From NCBI GenBank assembly GCA_036898135.1, contig CM072511.1, forward strand, positions 160,017,152-160,081,151: DNA of 64,000 nt, written 5' to 3'. Every line of letters begins with the position of its first letter. The first letter of the stretch is position 1. This stretch comes from Oncomelania hupensis (taxonomy: Eukaryota; Mollusca; Gastropoda; Littorinimorpha; Pomatiopsidae). A program made the position numbers and the translations under genes. Shown one piece after another: positions 33,716 to 47,800 of this stretch. The notes under the pieces are model-generated. The model had not been told where the DNA came from. It worked only from the letters and a program-made list of their open reading frames with translations, and did no database searches.

Positions 33716-36333
33716 AATACTGTTCAAGAAAACATTATGTGTGGTTGAACGCTAGCTAGCTTCGATTCTAAATACACTTAGTGATTTTGCGTCCTGAATT
33801 TTCAGTAACGTTTCATCAGATTAATTAACTCGAGTTGAACCGATCAATACCAAGACAGTGGCGCCAATGTTAAGATTGTTTGCACGTAGTTCCCAGCCAC
33901 AAATTTAATCTCTTCTTTTATTAAATAAATTTCTATTATTATTAATCTGCTCCCTATTAGAATTAAACGAGAAAGCATCCACCTCCCCAGCAAATTTTAT
34001 GGTTATGCTCTGACCATGCAAACAGTAAGTTCCATGACTGACTTTAAATTGGACATCATGTGCAAGTCCAATGTTATGGATTAAAAAATGAGGTTTGAAT
34101 AGTAAATTCAAAGTAGGTCCTCTCTCTCCCTACTCCAAACTGGAAGAAAGAGAGAGTGGGGAGGGGGGGGGGAGGGATGGAAAGAAAACACGCACTCCTC
34201 CCAAACTTTTTGTATTAAAATAAGTGTAAAATAAAACTTTTTAAAAAAAGAAAAAAAAGAAATGAACTATAACAAAAAATAAATGCTGTATAAAATATAC
34301 CGTTTTATTTTTTCTTTAGGTAAGCAGCGACTGGCACAAACGTGCGTAAATTTGCAAGTACTTCAAACGCAACAAATGGTAATACTGTACATCTGCACAC
34401 CTTCAGTTGTGTATAAAGCACCAACTTGCTGTACAATTTTTTTTTATTTACCGTGATCATTGGTCAGGGGAACTATGTTTATTATTATTATACAGTTAAC
34501 TCTGTAAGAAAAGGAGAGAGAGAGAAAAAAAATTGTGTGCATAGGTGTGCATATAAACAATCATATAGGAGCTTTAGAGCCCAAAATTTAACAAAAATCT
34601 GTATTTTATTATTAATTATTATCATTATTGGTTCATCACTCCAATGTCTTTTCAATAATAACAAACATGAAGATAACTCCATACCATTAATAATTGGTGA
34701 AAACGTTTTTATCTCACCTCAGATTGTGCAGCAAATTGTGGGTTTGGAAAAAATGTAGTTACAATATAAGTTCACATGTAAGATAATGCTTAGCTACAAG
34801 ACAAAAGTTTAGTTACAAGACATAAGTTTAGATACAAGAGGGTTTCGACATTAGCTCAGATTGTATGACATTTGAGTGAGGGCTAGTAGTAAGATACAAA
34901 ACTGACTTGCTGTCTGCGTTCACATAAGGACAGTCTAAACCACTCCCCAAGCAACCAACCATTCTTTCTTTATGAAAGCTTTGCCTGCACACACACACAC
35001 AAAAAGATACTAATCTTAAAACTTTATCCACAGCCTCTACACTCGCCCTAACCCTCACTAGTCAATGTCACCCATTCACCACTGTGTTGGACAATGTCAC
35101 TAGGGCCATTCTGCAAGCCTATTGTGCAAGTTTGTGTTCTGACCCAAAAAAAATGTGTGCCCGATTTCTTGACAAATTGAATGGGCATTGTGAAACCACC
35201 ATTGATGACCAGGCTTAATTTTTTATTTTTATTTAAGGTTAGACTTCTCCTAAAATAATAATTGTATTTTTAATTGGTCACCTATGCTGGCGGAATAATG
35301 GCTACTTGTGTCTACGTCATACCTTTATCCAGATCCCACCAGTACAATCCTGAACACCTTAACAAAAGCCACATTGCAAGTCGTTTTATTTAAAATAAAA
35401 CTACTAACTGACTTATTGCCAAGCGTGCTAGAGGTCAAGTCTTGGGACTTCATTTTCTTTGATAAAACAATGAGCAAGCCTCAGGTCTTCAACATTGCAG
35501 CAACACAAATAAATAAGGAAAGGTAAATTCTGTGCAACACATTAGTATATCGTGCTCACAAAATAGGACAAATACTTGTAATAAAGCAAAATGTCGTGGT
35601 TAAAACAGTTCAATTGAAAAAGGTGCTTGCTACTGTTATTGATCAATGGAGACAACCAAAGTACACAAACTGTAGTCTGACTAATTACATAAAATTGGCA
35701 GTTCCAAATTTGTTGTCATGTAGTTTTTATCTCAACTTCTTGCGTTCTATTATGGCTTTATCAGATGAGGAATTCATCATTATCTCATATTATGATCTGG
35801 GGCTGCAGGAGGTACAGTGTCAGTGAAGTAATTACCACCATCATACTTTATAATGAGATAAAAGCATATTGACCTACAAAGCAATTTGTCGTCATAATAC
35901 TGTTATTATGATATATTATGGCAGAACATCTTTGCGAGTATTTGAGAATAATTTGGCAAAACACAATATCATTACTCAAATAATGTAATTTTATCACTCA
36001 ATGCATGCATATAATGAACGGACATTTTTTATTATTACAATACTCAATAGTTATAATAATGTATATAATTATAATGAATCGGCATGTTATACTATAGTAA
36101 TACTATATAAAAAAACAATAATTACTTCAAACAAGTATATTGTTCACCATTTTATTTGGGCTGTGAGTGTGTGTGTGTGTGTGTTTCGTTTATTTGTTAA
36201 TTTTTATTTATTTGTTTATTTTCAATATGCGATCTCTTCTAACGTCAAATAGGAGGAATAGGGCTTCAGTCAAACCGTAAAACAGTATTATTTTATAAAT
36301 CAAAAGCAATACCAAAATGTACAGATTTTATAC
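33716..36333. other. Intergenic DNA, no gene recognised (A)
   Basis: AT-rich, matched in copy B 56434-59633. Contains a 76-codon frame at 35596-35826 preserved in copy B (58909-59139), but without a recognisable family. No RNA gene seen. Confidence 0.45.
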
Positions 36334-38516
36334 ATAATAAAATCACTTAGTTAAGTTAACATCTCATGTAAAAAAACAGTTTTCTCGCAGAAAGTCTACA
36401 TTAGCAACATTTTTTGATGTACGTAAAGCATACGATAGTGTATGGCACGCACGTTTATTGTATAAATTGAAGAATATAGGAATATCTGGAATTATGTATC
36501 AATACTTCAAGAACTTTTTATCTCACAGATCTATATGTGTTCATGTTGGCAAGATCTATTCCTCTTTTAAACAAATTGACATGGGTATTCCTCAAGGATC
36601 TATAGTTGCTCCAATTTTATTTTCTATTCTTATATACGATCTTCCAAAAGCTGTGTCAAAACACTCAAATATTGTGCAATATGCAGATGATGTAGCTATT
36701 TGGGTTAATACTAATTTAAGGAAGAATACATGCAAAAGAGTTGTAAACTATGTGCAGAAGATATATCAGAACGAACTCAATAAATTAAATGCATTTATGA
36801 TAGAAAATGGTCTCCAGTTGTCTGCAGAAAAAACTTGTCTAATGTTGTTTAATAATGGGGCAAATTCACAATATTTGCCTAAGTTAGAACTAAATGGAAA
36901 AGTTTTAAATTATAAGCAAAATGTAAAGTTTTTGGGTGTACATCTTACTCCAAAACTAAACTGGAACTTTCATATTCAATACTTAATATCAAAAGCCAGC
37001 AAAAGATTAAATTTTTTGAAACTACTTTGTGTACAGCCATGGAGTCAAGACACAAATACATTACTTCATTTGGCAATATCGTTAGTGAGATCTGTACATA
37101 GTTATGGACAAGAAGTATATTTTTCAGCATCAAAATCATTGTTGAATAAGTTGCAAAGCATTGACAGTAAAGCAGTGAAAATAGCCTTAGGGGTTCCAGT
37201 GCATTCAAGTACAATAAAATCCTATAAAGAAGCTTGCCTTCTATCTTTTCTTGAACAACAAAAATTATCAGTAGCAAAATATGTTGTTAGAAGTTTATCA
37301 GTTTCAAATTCTGTTTCAGAGGAAATATTTATTGATGCTAATGTAGATTTCCCCAAACGAGCTAGACATTTATCTTATCTCCAACCAATACGAAATTATA
37401 CATACGATATTTTAACAAATTGTAATATTGACATTTCTTCTATTCCTATATTACCAATTACACCTCAGATTCCGCAATGGGAGCATAGAAACGCCATGTT
37501 CCATATTGATTACTCAGATACCACGAAAAGTGACAATGTACAGTTAATGGTTACTGATGCTAGAGAGCTTATGGAGAAACAATATTCTAATCATTTAAAA
37601 ATTTATACTGACGGCTCAGTTTTAGAAACAACACATGCTGGCGCTGGAATTGCAATACCTGACTTAAAAATTCAAAAGTCATATTATATTGGTAAGAATG
37701 TCTCAATATTTACAGCCGAATTGTATGCATTCCTTATGGCTTTAAATATTATTTGTAATTCTTCATTGGCTTTATTTAATATTCTTTTATGTGTAGATTC
37801 AAAATCAGTTTTATATTCTTTGAAATATTGGTCATGTAAAAGGAGGACAGATATTTTATTTGAAGTTAAGTCTTTAATACATTATATTATAACTAAAGGT
37901 ATTGGAGTATCCTTTTGTTGGATTCCTTCTCATACCTGCATTTATTGGAATAATATAGTTGATAAATTGGCTAAACGAGGAGCAATGAAATTAGGTGATA
38001 CTATTACATATAATAATATAAAGCCTTCAGTATTTGAATTAATATCTTTATTAGAAAAGAATATATATTCTAATTTACCTAGCAATGGAAAGAATGAAAA
38101 ATTTTCTTGTCCAAGACATTTGTGTAGAATAATTAATAAACTAAGAGTAAATTCATGGAACACCAAGTTTTCAAAAGACGTAGTTTGTACTTGTTTACAA
38201 CCAATATCTGTTAAACATCTGTTATATGAATGTCCTATTTTAATTATGTTATATAAGGAAAAGAATATCGATGTAAATAGTCAAGAATCAATTGACATTT
38301 TGTTGCATAGTCCAGCAATAATAGATATTGCCCGAATAATTTACAAGTCTGCAGTTGGCAAACTTTTGTAGTACTGTTAGATATTTTGTATGATTATCGT
38401 TCAACTTTAAATTGTTATATTATATGTTTGTGTACATGCGTGAGAATGGCTGTATGGTCTAAAATCACATAAGTGAAAAGACGTTAAAATAAATTATTGA
38501 ATTGATATTGAATTGA
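36334..38516 (+). mobile_element. 5'-truncated LINE with RT and RNase H at the duplication junction
   Basis: Lies exactly between the right edge of copy A and the left edge of copy B. It starts mid reverse transcriptase and ends in a 3' UTR with a TATTGAATTGA-type tail at 38516. No target duplication is seen (left flank ACAGATTTT, right flank ATCACTGGGCG). Strongly AT-rich codon use, unlike the RTE. The 3' end is unrelated to family R. Confidence 0.85.
36341..38371 (+). pseudogene. LINE ORF2 fragment: reverse transcriptase and RNase H
   Basis: Continuously open from about 36341 to the TAG at 38369-38371, with no ATG at its start because the element is 5'-truncated. RT motifs: TFFDVRKAYDSVWH, GIPQGSIVAPILF and YADD in QYADDVAIW. 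RNase H: IYTDGSV, FTAELYAFLMAL, CVDSKSVLYSL and the WIPSHTCIYWNNIVDKLAK region, where the usual GIxGNE is changed to CIYWNN. Compatible with I/Jockey-group LINEs carrying RNase H. The endonuclease is missing, so it cannot transpose by itself. Confidence 0.87.
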
Positions 38517-39649
38517 ATCACTGGGCGAAAGTCTTCTACACGAAAGTCACCGGCCAGGACGGAGGAACCTCACGCTACTATAGGTCAACGAACACGTGCT
38601 CGGGGCCAAGGCGAGCCACACTACTCGTGGATTTCCACTGTGGCCAACAGCCTGAGGAGGATTGGGCACCGCCAGGTCTTTCTTGATGAAACGAACCATT
38701 CACTCCCTACCGGATAGGTCGTCGCCCGGGTCCCCAAGGACCGGGCCTCCGTTGGCCACCAGGACGGAGATGATAAGTGTGTTATTGGTGGACAACTTAG
38801 CAAGATCCGTCATAGGAACCTGGAATGTAATGACCCTAACTGCGGAGGGAAAATTAGGAGAACTGGCCCACGAGCTGGATCACTATTGATGGAACATTTT
38901 AGGTATCAGCGAACTGCGATGGAAAGGTCTAGGTGAAACAACGATCGAAAATGACCACAAGCTTTATTTCAGCGGGAAAATGACAGGCATGAACACGCAT
39001 TGGATTCTTGGTCCACAAAGACATTCTAGCCACTGCCATTGGCTTCCTCCTTGTCTTTAGCAGACTCAGTATCATCCGTCTGAGAGCAGCCCCTTTCAAC
39101 ATCACCATCATTCAGGCCGCCCCAACATTCAGACTGTGACGACAGCGAAGTCGAGGATTTCTATGATCATCTGCATGTTATCCTTGGCCAAGTGCCGAAG
39201 ACGGACATAGTCATAATACAAGGCGATTGGAATGCCAAGATTGGCCAAGATGCGTACCACAACTTAAAAGACGCATGTGGACCCAACTTCAACAACGAAA
39301 CAAATGACAGAGGTCTGAGACTCTGGGAGTTTGCCAGATACAACAATCTGATACCAGTAAGCACGCTTGGTCTCCACAAAAAATCCAGACGATGGACCTG
39401 GCACAGTCCCAGCCGGGAGCACCACAACCAGATTGACGATATCATGGTCAAGAAACGCTTCAGACCAAGCATCAACATTGGTAGAACACGCACTTTTCCA
39501 GGAGCAGACATCGGAAGTGACCACGACCTCGTGATGGTGTCTTTCCTGCTCCACTTGAAGAGAATAAACAAAGCAAAGTGCACAGACTGAAGTTCGACCT
39601 GGACAAGCTGCAAGATCCAGAGGAGGCAGAAATATTCCAAGCCACAAAT

Positions 39650-39650
<1 letters not shown>
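38517..39650 (+). mobile_element. RTE LINE fragment, 5' part only (copy B)
   Basis: Same decayed leader and endonuclease piece as 5485-6614, beginning inside the leader at ATCACTGGGCGAAAG and ending at GCCACAAATT. The endonuclease segment 39192-39590 is open over 132 codons (IIQGDWNAKIG to DIGSDHDLVM). Confidence 0.85.
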
Positions 39651-39709
<59 letters not shown>

Positions 39710-40270
39710 TCGTTCTCTCTTTTCTTTCTTTCTTTTCTTTTTTTCTTTCTTTCCTTCCTTCTATCTTTCTTTCTTTCGTTGGCTATTTTTTCTTTTTTTT
39801 ATTTTTAAAAAAAGTTTTTCCTTCTTTCTGTCTTTTATTTTTTCTTTTTCCTCTTTTTTTCGTTATTTTTTCCTTTCTTTCTTTTTTTTCTTTGTTTCAT
39901 TCTTTTTTTATTTTCTTTCTTTCTTTTTTCATTGCATCTTTCTTCTTTCTTTCCTACTTTTTATTCTTTCTTTTAAAAATTTTTTTGTTTTAAACTTTCT
40001 TTTTTTTCTTAGTCTTTTTTTTTTAATTTCCTTCTAACTTTCTTCCTTTTAACTTTCTTTATTCTTTCTTTATTATTTCTTTCTTTCTTTCATTGTTTCA
40101 CTTTTTCTTTCTTTCTTTTTCTCTTTTATCTTCTTTTTTTCTTTCTTTTTTGTGTTTTCTTTCTTTTTTGTTTTTGTTGTTCCTTTTCTTTTTTTTCTTT
40201 AACTCACAGGCACATACACACAAATATACACACATACACACAAATATACACACATACACACACACAAATA
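39651..40270. repeat. TTTC-rich and CA-rich tract (copy B)
   Basis: Counterpart of 6615-7036 plus 11481-11654. The uninterrupted CATTGTTTCAC at 40091-40101 is the empty RTE site. The 420-bp MITE is also absent. Confidence 0.9.
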
Positions 40271-40324
40271 TACACACACGCGATAGAAGCGTTTAATACC
40301 TGTTTATTGCCTTAACGTCCCAAC

Positions 40325-40366
40325 ATGGAGGAGAACGAAGACGACTTCCACGACCACGAGAAATAG
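40325..40366 (+). CDS. Possible upstream ORF of sulfotransferase gene B (13 aa)
   Basis: Identical to the frame at 12162-12203. Confidence 0.25.
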   Translation: MEENEDDFHDHEK

Positions 40367-40384
40367 GACAAAGGCAACAATGAC

Positions 40385-40413
40385 GGCGACGACGACGACG
40401 ATGACGATGATGT

Positions 40414-40508
<95 letters not shown>

Positions 40509-40572
40509 TTGGTGATGATGATGTTGATGATGATGATGATGATGTTGGGGATGATGATGATGATGATGATGT

Positions 40573-40639
<67 letters not shown>

Positions 40640-40641
40640 GG

Positions 40642-40707
<66 letters not shown>
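40385..40707. repeat. (GAT/ATG)n microsatellite upstream of exon 1 (B)
   Basis: Longer than in copy A (about 320 versus 195 bp). Confidence 0.95.
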
Positions 40708-40745
40708 CGGCAATATTTTAATGTAATAACAGTCAGGAAAAAAAA

Positions 40746-40851
40746 ATGGAGTCCCGAGTTAAAGTGGAAAAAAGAAACGTCTTCACCTTCATCGTCCTGC
40801 TCGGCGTGGTCTCCGTCCTCTCTTCCCTCTCTTTTCTAAGCATCAAACCAG
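40746..40851 (+). CDS. Sulfotransferase B exon 1 (membrane anchor)
   Basis: Same structure as A exon 1; three Phe/Asn-to-Ser changes make the anchor more polar. Donor GTTAGA. Confidence 0.9.
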
Positions 40852-40865
40852 GTTAGATTATGATT

Positions 40866-40924
<59 letters not shown>

Positions 40925-41063
40925 GGTGATGATGATGATGGTGATGATGATGGTGATGATGATAATGATGGTGATTGTAATGATGGTGATGATGATGGTG
41001 ATGATGATGGTGATGATGATGATGGTGATGATAATGATGGTGATGATGATGATGGTGATGATG

Positions 41064-41094
<31 letters not shown>

Positions 41095-42421
41095 CGACGT
41101 GTCTGTGCGTGTGTGTGTGTGTGAGAAGGCAGGTGATTGGAGAGGGGGCGGGGAGGAGGAGAGTGGACTGGGAGAGGAATAGACGGAAGAAAGTTCAAGT
41201 CATCATGCAGTTCAGAACTCACGATCTTTTATTCATGCAGTAGTGATGCTAGACAACAAATACATTCTTTACAAAATAATAAATATATAAATAAATGAAA
41301 CAAATGTGCAGGACACGAATATTCCTACAATTTCTTATCCTCATTCAGTTCAATGTACTATTGAGTGGAGTGCTATTTGTAGTCTGCCATTTTTCCTCTC
41401 GATACCGCGGTACATTGACGTACAGTAGGCTTCTGTGGTGTTGATTGTTTGTTATTGAGCCCTGGTCCTGATTTAGCTCGGAAGAGTCCGCTGGACCTAA
41501 ATCAATAACCATGTAATGTAATGTTATTCAGCCATTTTGTGTGTGGTTTTTTATTCAAACATTGTGTGGCTGTATGTTGCAGCCAACCCGCGGGATTCAT
41601 TGAGCCTTGTCAATTGTGCGGATTACCCGCGCCAGACCGAGCAAGAACAAGTCTCCTCACGTGCATTAGCAAAACGCTCCACGAACCAGAACCCTCTGGT
41701 AAAGCAGATTTACCTCCCCTTTCTAGAACATACTCCTTCCTTAGAACCTTTCCTTTACCAGCAGAAACCTTCGATCACTTTTTGGCAGAAACCTTCCCTA
41801 TCTCTCGTCAGAAACCTTCGATCCTTTCTTGGCAGAAACATTCGATCCTATTATGCCAGAAACATTCCCTCTCTTGGCAGCAACCTTCGATCCCTCCCTA
41901 GACAGAAACATTCCATTTCTTGATAGAAACATAACCTCTCTTGGCAGAAACCTGCCATTTCTTGTCAGAAACCTTCGATCTTCTCTTGACAGAATACCCC
42001 TCCTTCCCCCTACTTGACATAAACATTCCACCTCTTTGTAGAACATTCCCTATCTTGGCGGAAACCTTCGATCCTTTTTTGGCAGGAACCTCTTCCATCT
42101 CTTGGTAGAAACCTCTTCCATTTCTTGGCAGAAACATCTTGTCTCTCTTGGTAGAAACCCCTTCCATCCCTTGGCAAAAACCTCATCGAGCTTCCCTCTC
42201 TTAACAAAAACATCTTTCATCTTTTGGCAGAAAACCTTCTCTTCTTGACAGAAACCTTCGATTCTCTCTTGTCAAAAATATTCCCTCTCCTGGCAGAAAC
42301 CTTCGATCTTCTCTTGACAGAAACCTTCCCTCTCTTGGCAGAAAACCTCCTTTCTTGACAGGAACCTTTGATCCTCTCTTAACAGAAATCTTTCTTTTCT
42401 ACCCTTTCTTGGTACAATCTG

Positions 42422-42493
<72 letters not shown>

Positions 42494-44330
42494 TTTTCTC
42501 TCTCTTGGCACAAACCTTCTCTCGCTTGGCAGGCAGACACATTCCCTCTCTTGACAGAAACACTCCCTCTCTTGGCAGAAACCTTCGTTCCTTGCAGAAC
42601 CCTCCACAAGAACCTTTCCATTTCCCAGTAGAAATCTTCCTGCAATTTTCAGGGTAACCCTGGGTCATTTTAACAATAATCTGTGTCATTCCAGCATACA
42701 CCTGTATCATATGGGGAGAAACTATCAGCAGAAGAAGTCAAAGAGCGATTCGCTGAAAGACGACGAATGCTGGAGGAAGGATGTAAACGATTCAGGTAAA
42801 AAAAATGGGGGTTGGAATCTGGACTCCGAAACACGTTCACAACGTCAAAATATGCCCCTAAACTACGCACTTATTCAAAATTCCCAGTTTGTGGTTGTTG
42901 GTGGTGGAGGTGATGGTGGTGGTGATTGTTATCATCAAATCCCCAAACCCCTTTCCTAAAAATTAAAATAATAAAATTTTTAAAAACTCCCTTTGTACTT
43001 AGGATTTTGATTGGTTTCCTGCTTAGCTCATTAGTTGATGAAATCCATAAAGTAATAGTTGCGTTGTGAGGAAAACTGATGTAATTTTTATCTGATAAAC
43101 GACTCGTTGCCGTAATGCAGATCAATGGTCCATGCAATATTTGAATAATAAAAACTTGAGATAGAGTGTCGATTTTAATGTGAGGGCAAAGGACACCAGG
43201 CTTCTAGTTCTACCTTTTTAAACGACCCTACCTTAGCTGGAATTCTCCAGGGCAGAAATACCAACCGTTCTTTGTCACAAAACCTTCTATCAATGGCATG
43301 CATTACCATATCACTAGAACACTTGACAGTTTAGTCACAAGCCTTTGAGTGGACGTTCTTCGATTCAACGATTTTGTCAAAAAGCTTTTGATCCCCCCCA
43401 CGACATGAACTTATGACTATAATGTTTAATGAATTCAATGCACAAACACGTCTTTGTCATGTTTATGGGGCCAGTAATAAAGGGTTGTGTATTCTGTGGA
43501 TATCTCTTTTGCGTGTGTACTGACGTAAAACTATCAATAATGGAAACATACCCAACTGAATAAGGCTTCCACAGCAATTGCAGGCTTTATTCAGGATGTA
43601 CTAACAGATGTACATGTATAGGTTCTCAATGTTATTGTATCGGTAACCACCACGTTCATATAAACTATCAGCAGAAGTCAGTCTTGAAACTTTTATAGCC
43701 ACTGGTCTACTGTCCCGGTAGCAGTTGACAGAGTGCTGGTTTTCAATGTCGAAGGTCGCGGGTTCGAACCTCGCATGGAACAAACATAGACTACCTGACT
43801 TAGGTAGGCCTATGCAACTATTCAGGACACCGAGCGTTTTCTCAGGGTACTCCGGTTTCCTCCCTCCCTTCAATAATAGTATTGGATGCAGTCAACCTAA
43901 TCCAATTTTAAAACAAAAAATTGATTTCCATTCCGCCTTCGGGGGGGGGGGGGGTGTCGGATAGCGCAGTGGTTTGAGCACTCCATACTGTGTCGCAAGT
44001 TAAGCACCGTCCAGTGCGGTTAGCACTTGGATGGGTGACCGCAAAACGTGAAGCGACAAATAACAACGCCCCCAGTTGACTCAACTGTGACTGAGTACCT
44101 ACTCTCTTAAGAGTGGGGAAGGTAAAGCAGCGAGGGAGAAAGATGGGCATCACCCTCATTACGCTGGCCCAAGATAAGTGTGATCTCCAACATCACGCTC
44201 CCCTACGGCCACAAGGCTAGGGGACTACCTTTACCTTTACTTACCTTCGGTAATAGCGATCTCTTCAGATCGCCGCGTTTTGAATCCCATGGAAGACAAA
44301 GCGCGTAGTCCTAAGCCTAATAGTATCATG

Positions 44331-44409
<79 letters not shown>

Positions 44410-44791
44410 GGTGTATGTTTTGTGAGGAGTCACCCTTCTCCTCCAATCCTTTCCTTAAACCACAGGGGAATTATACAAATTGGGTGCCTATAATATCGCG
44501 AAATATCGATAGCCCAGCAGCAGATCACACACAGCCATGTGTAGCTAGAAAGGCTGAGCGTCATATACCGCTGTGTCAGCGAGGATCCACTACATAGGCG
44601 CCCAACTAGCGTAATGCCTGTGTGCCCAAACCCCTACCCCATCCACCTTCACCTGGCATAGAATGCAACCAAGATTTTCCCCACCAAACCGCTACAAAAC
44701 TTCGCGGTTATTACCTCTCGTGTTTTTACCGATTTAATATAGACGTTTTGGGGAGGAAGAGGAGGATAGGAACGGCGACGACGACGACGAC

Positions 44792-44890
<99 letters not shown>

Positions 44891-47800
44891 CGTAGACAGG
44901 AGCGAGGGTACAGCGACATGAACAGCACGGCTCAGTACAGCAGACGCTACTTTGCCGCGGCGGTGCCCGGGCGCTCCCTGTACTGCCCGATAGAGAAGAC
45001 GGGATCCACGGAGTGGGAAGGGATTTTTAACAACATATCAGCTCACGTGCGGGTAGACGTCGGTAAGTAAGGAATTGGTGTCATTCTCGTTATTGCTGCT
45101 GCTGGTGTTGCTGTTGTTGAAGATTTAAATAATGTGGTATTGTGGTGGTTGTTGCTGGGTGTACGTGTCGTATTTGCGGTTGCATTCTTGATGATAAGAA
45201 ATATCACCAACGACGAAGTCCGAAAGACTATCACACAAGCCATTGGACATTACATGGTTATTGCTTTAGGTCCAGCGGACTAAGCCATTGGACAACACGA
45301 TGACTTGCTCACAGTGGTGAAGAAACGAAACTCCGATGGTATGGCCACATCACCAGAGCATCAGGCCTTGCAAAGACCATCCTGCAAGGCACGATGCAAA
45401 GAGGCGGAAGAAGAGGCAGACCCCCCCCCCCCCCCAAAAAAAAAAAAAAAAAAAAAAGAGGTGGGGAGACAACATTCGAGAATGGACTGGCTTGACATTG
45501 AGTGAAGCCATGAGGACTGCTGAGGACAGAGAAAGATGGAGTACACTGGTTAAACAATCATCTGTGGTGCCCCAACGACTTTGGAGCTACGGGACAGGAT
45601 AGGGATATGATATAATGGGAAATATACTGTATAAGAACAATTTTACAACTTAGTTGTAAATGGAACTTTTGTTCAGTTGTTTTTTAATCCGTTACGTTAA
45701 TGCATCCATTTATGAATTCATTGATTTGTGTGTGTGTTGTCAGTTGGTTCGTGGTCCTATTCGCACGTGCCTATGAAGAAATTGAGGCCACACTTTCATT
45801 CGGCACTGCGCTTCGTGTTCGTCCGAGAGCCGTACGCCAGGTTGGTGTCTGGCTACGTGGACAAGCTCCTCTCCGCAAACATGTTCTACTGGAAACATGT
45901 GGGAAAGTCAGTTTGGCGGTCGCTAATATAGTTATTTATGATTGTAGGTGTTTTTGTCTGAGAATACATTTCAATGATCGACTTATCCATCTTGCCTTTT
46001 CCTTTTTTTTTCTTTTTTTTTCTTCTCCTTGTTCTTGTTCTTCTTCTCATCCTCTTCTTCTCCTTTCTCCCCCTCCCTCCTCCGTTGTCTTATTCTCCTT
46101 CTCCTCTTTTAGTCTTCCTTGTCGACATCTGTTGTCCTTCTCCATGTCCATCATTTCTCCCTTTCTGTTTTTCGTTTTAAATCATTTCCTCCACTTTTGG
46201 TATCGTTCCTTATATTTCTACGCCTTGATAAGTCGCCACTACTCCTTCCTCCCCACTCCCCACTCCACTTCGTACACCTTCTGTTCGCAACAACTTAGCC
46301 TTTAAAGAAAACAAAATGTTTTTCTGCAAAGGCCAAGTATAATCTACAGTTTTGACTCGCATGCATAGAACATGCGTCTATGATTGTATTCACCACCAAC
46401 CTTTTTGTTCTCCAGATTGTTTGCAAATCTGTGCGAGATGAGTCTTAAATAGTCCAAACATGATAGGTAAAGGAGAGGAAGAAAAAAAAAAGTCCGTCCG
46501 TCCGCCATTCGTCCGCCTGTGAAAAACTTTAAAGTGTCTAAGTAAGCTTACTCGGAACCTATTTCATATATCACAACCTTACTTAGTAGGATGATGTATA
46601 TTGAGGAGACCTGGAAAATGATCAGTAAGTGAATGGCTTCACTTGAAGGTCAAGATTACAGGGTCAGCAAATGTTAACAAAAACATTACAAATAGTTCAG
46701 ACATGTAACTGTGTTCCTAGGTTTTTATATTGAGCTTTAATTCTTTGATGCATGATAGATACTAATGAGACATGCATGTCAAACAAATTTGGGCAACCTT
46801 GCTCCAAGGTCAAGGTCACTGGAGCTGTTCAAAGTCGCACTCATATGGTCACTTTGAAGTGACTTTGACCCTAAACCATGAATTATATATGAGAGCAGTG
46901 GCGTAGCTAGGGGAGGGGAGGGGGGGGGGGTCCAAATTCGAAAATCCCCCCGGACCCCCACTTGAGGGGGGCCCCCAAAGGAATGTGCGAAAAACATTTT
47001 CACATTAAATATTAAATATTACGCCACCGGTCAAAATGCAGTGGCCCCCAAAAGAGGCCATCCCCCGGGGCCCCCAAATCCCTAGCTACGCCACTGTATG
47101 AGAGATTAAAAGTCCAAACGTTGTATGTACAGATAGATCTTTCCATGTTTAAAGCGTTAGTCTATTTACTCGCCCCAAAACAACAACATTAAAAAATACT
47201 AGAGTTTTGCAAATCTGTGCGAGATGACCAAAATTACATTTTTAAAAAAATGTCCTTCCGTCCTGATGGGTCAAAGAAAGGCGACACAGTTGCTGCTGCG
47301 TCGGTCTCTGGGAGACATCTAGACCAGCCTTTGCAACAGCGTCTACCTGATTGTTGTTTTGTTTATACAGCTGAGCTCAAGGCAATTCATATAGCTCTAA
47401 AACAGGTTTATCAATCCAAAAGAACCTCATTTTTAATCATGTCTAATTCACTGTCAGCACTCCTGGCTCTTTCCACGAGAAAGATATCACACCCTTTTCT
47501 GGCAGAGGGTAAAAAGATAGTTTTTATGTGGGCCCCTGGTCACATGGGCATCCGCGGCAATATTGCAGTGGACAAAGCGGCTAAAGATGCTCTGCATCTC
47601 GATTTCCCTACAGAGATTTTCCAGTTTGTGCCCTACTCTGACCTACGTTGTATGACTGGATCTTATTGTAAACGACTGTGGCAGACTGACTGGTCTAACC
47701 ATATCAACAACAAATTATTTCAAATTCTTCCCGATTTATCAGCTTCTTTGCCTAACTTTGCATCCACTCGCAAAGAAGAAACAGTTTTGTCTCGCCTTCA

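Noticed and set aside
45700..46305. 201-residue frame across exon 5 of gene B (and 18555-19025 in A)
   Set aside because: It reads the sulfotransferase exon out of frame and continues into a pyrimidine-rich intron.
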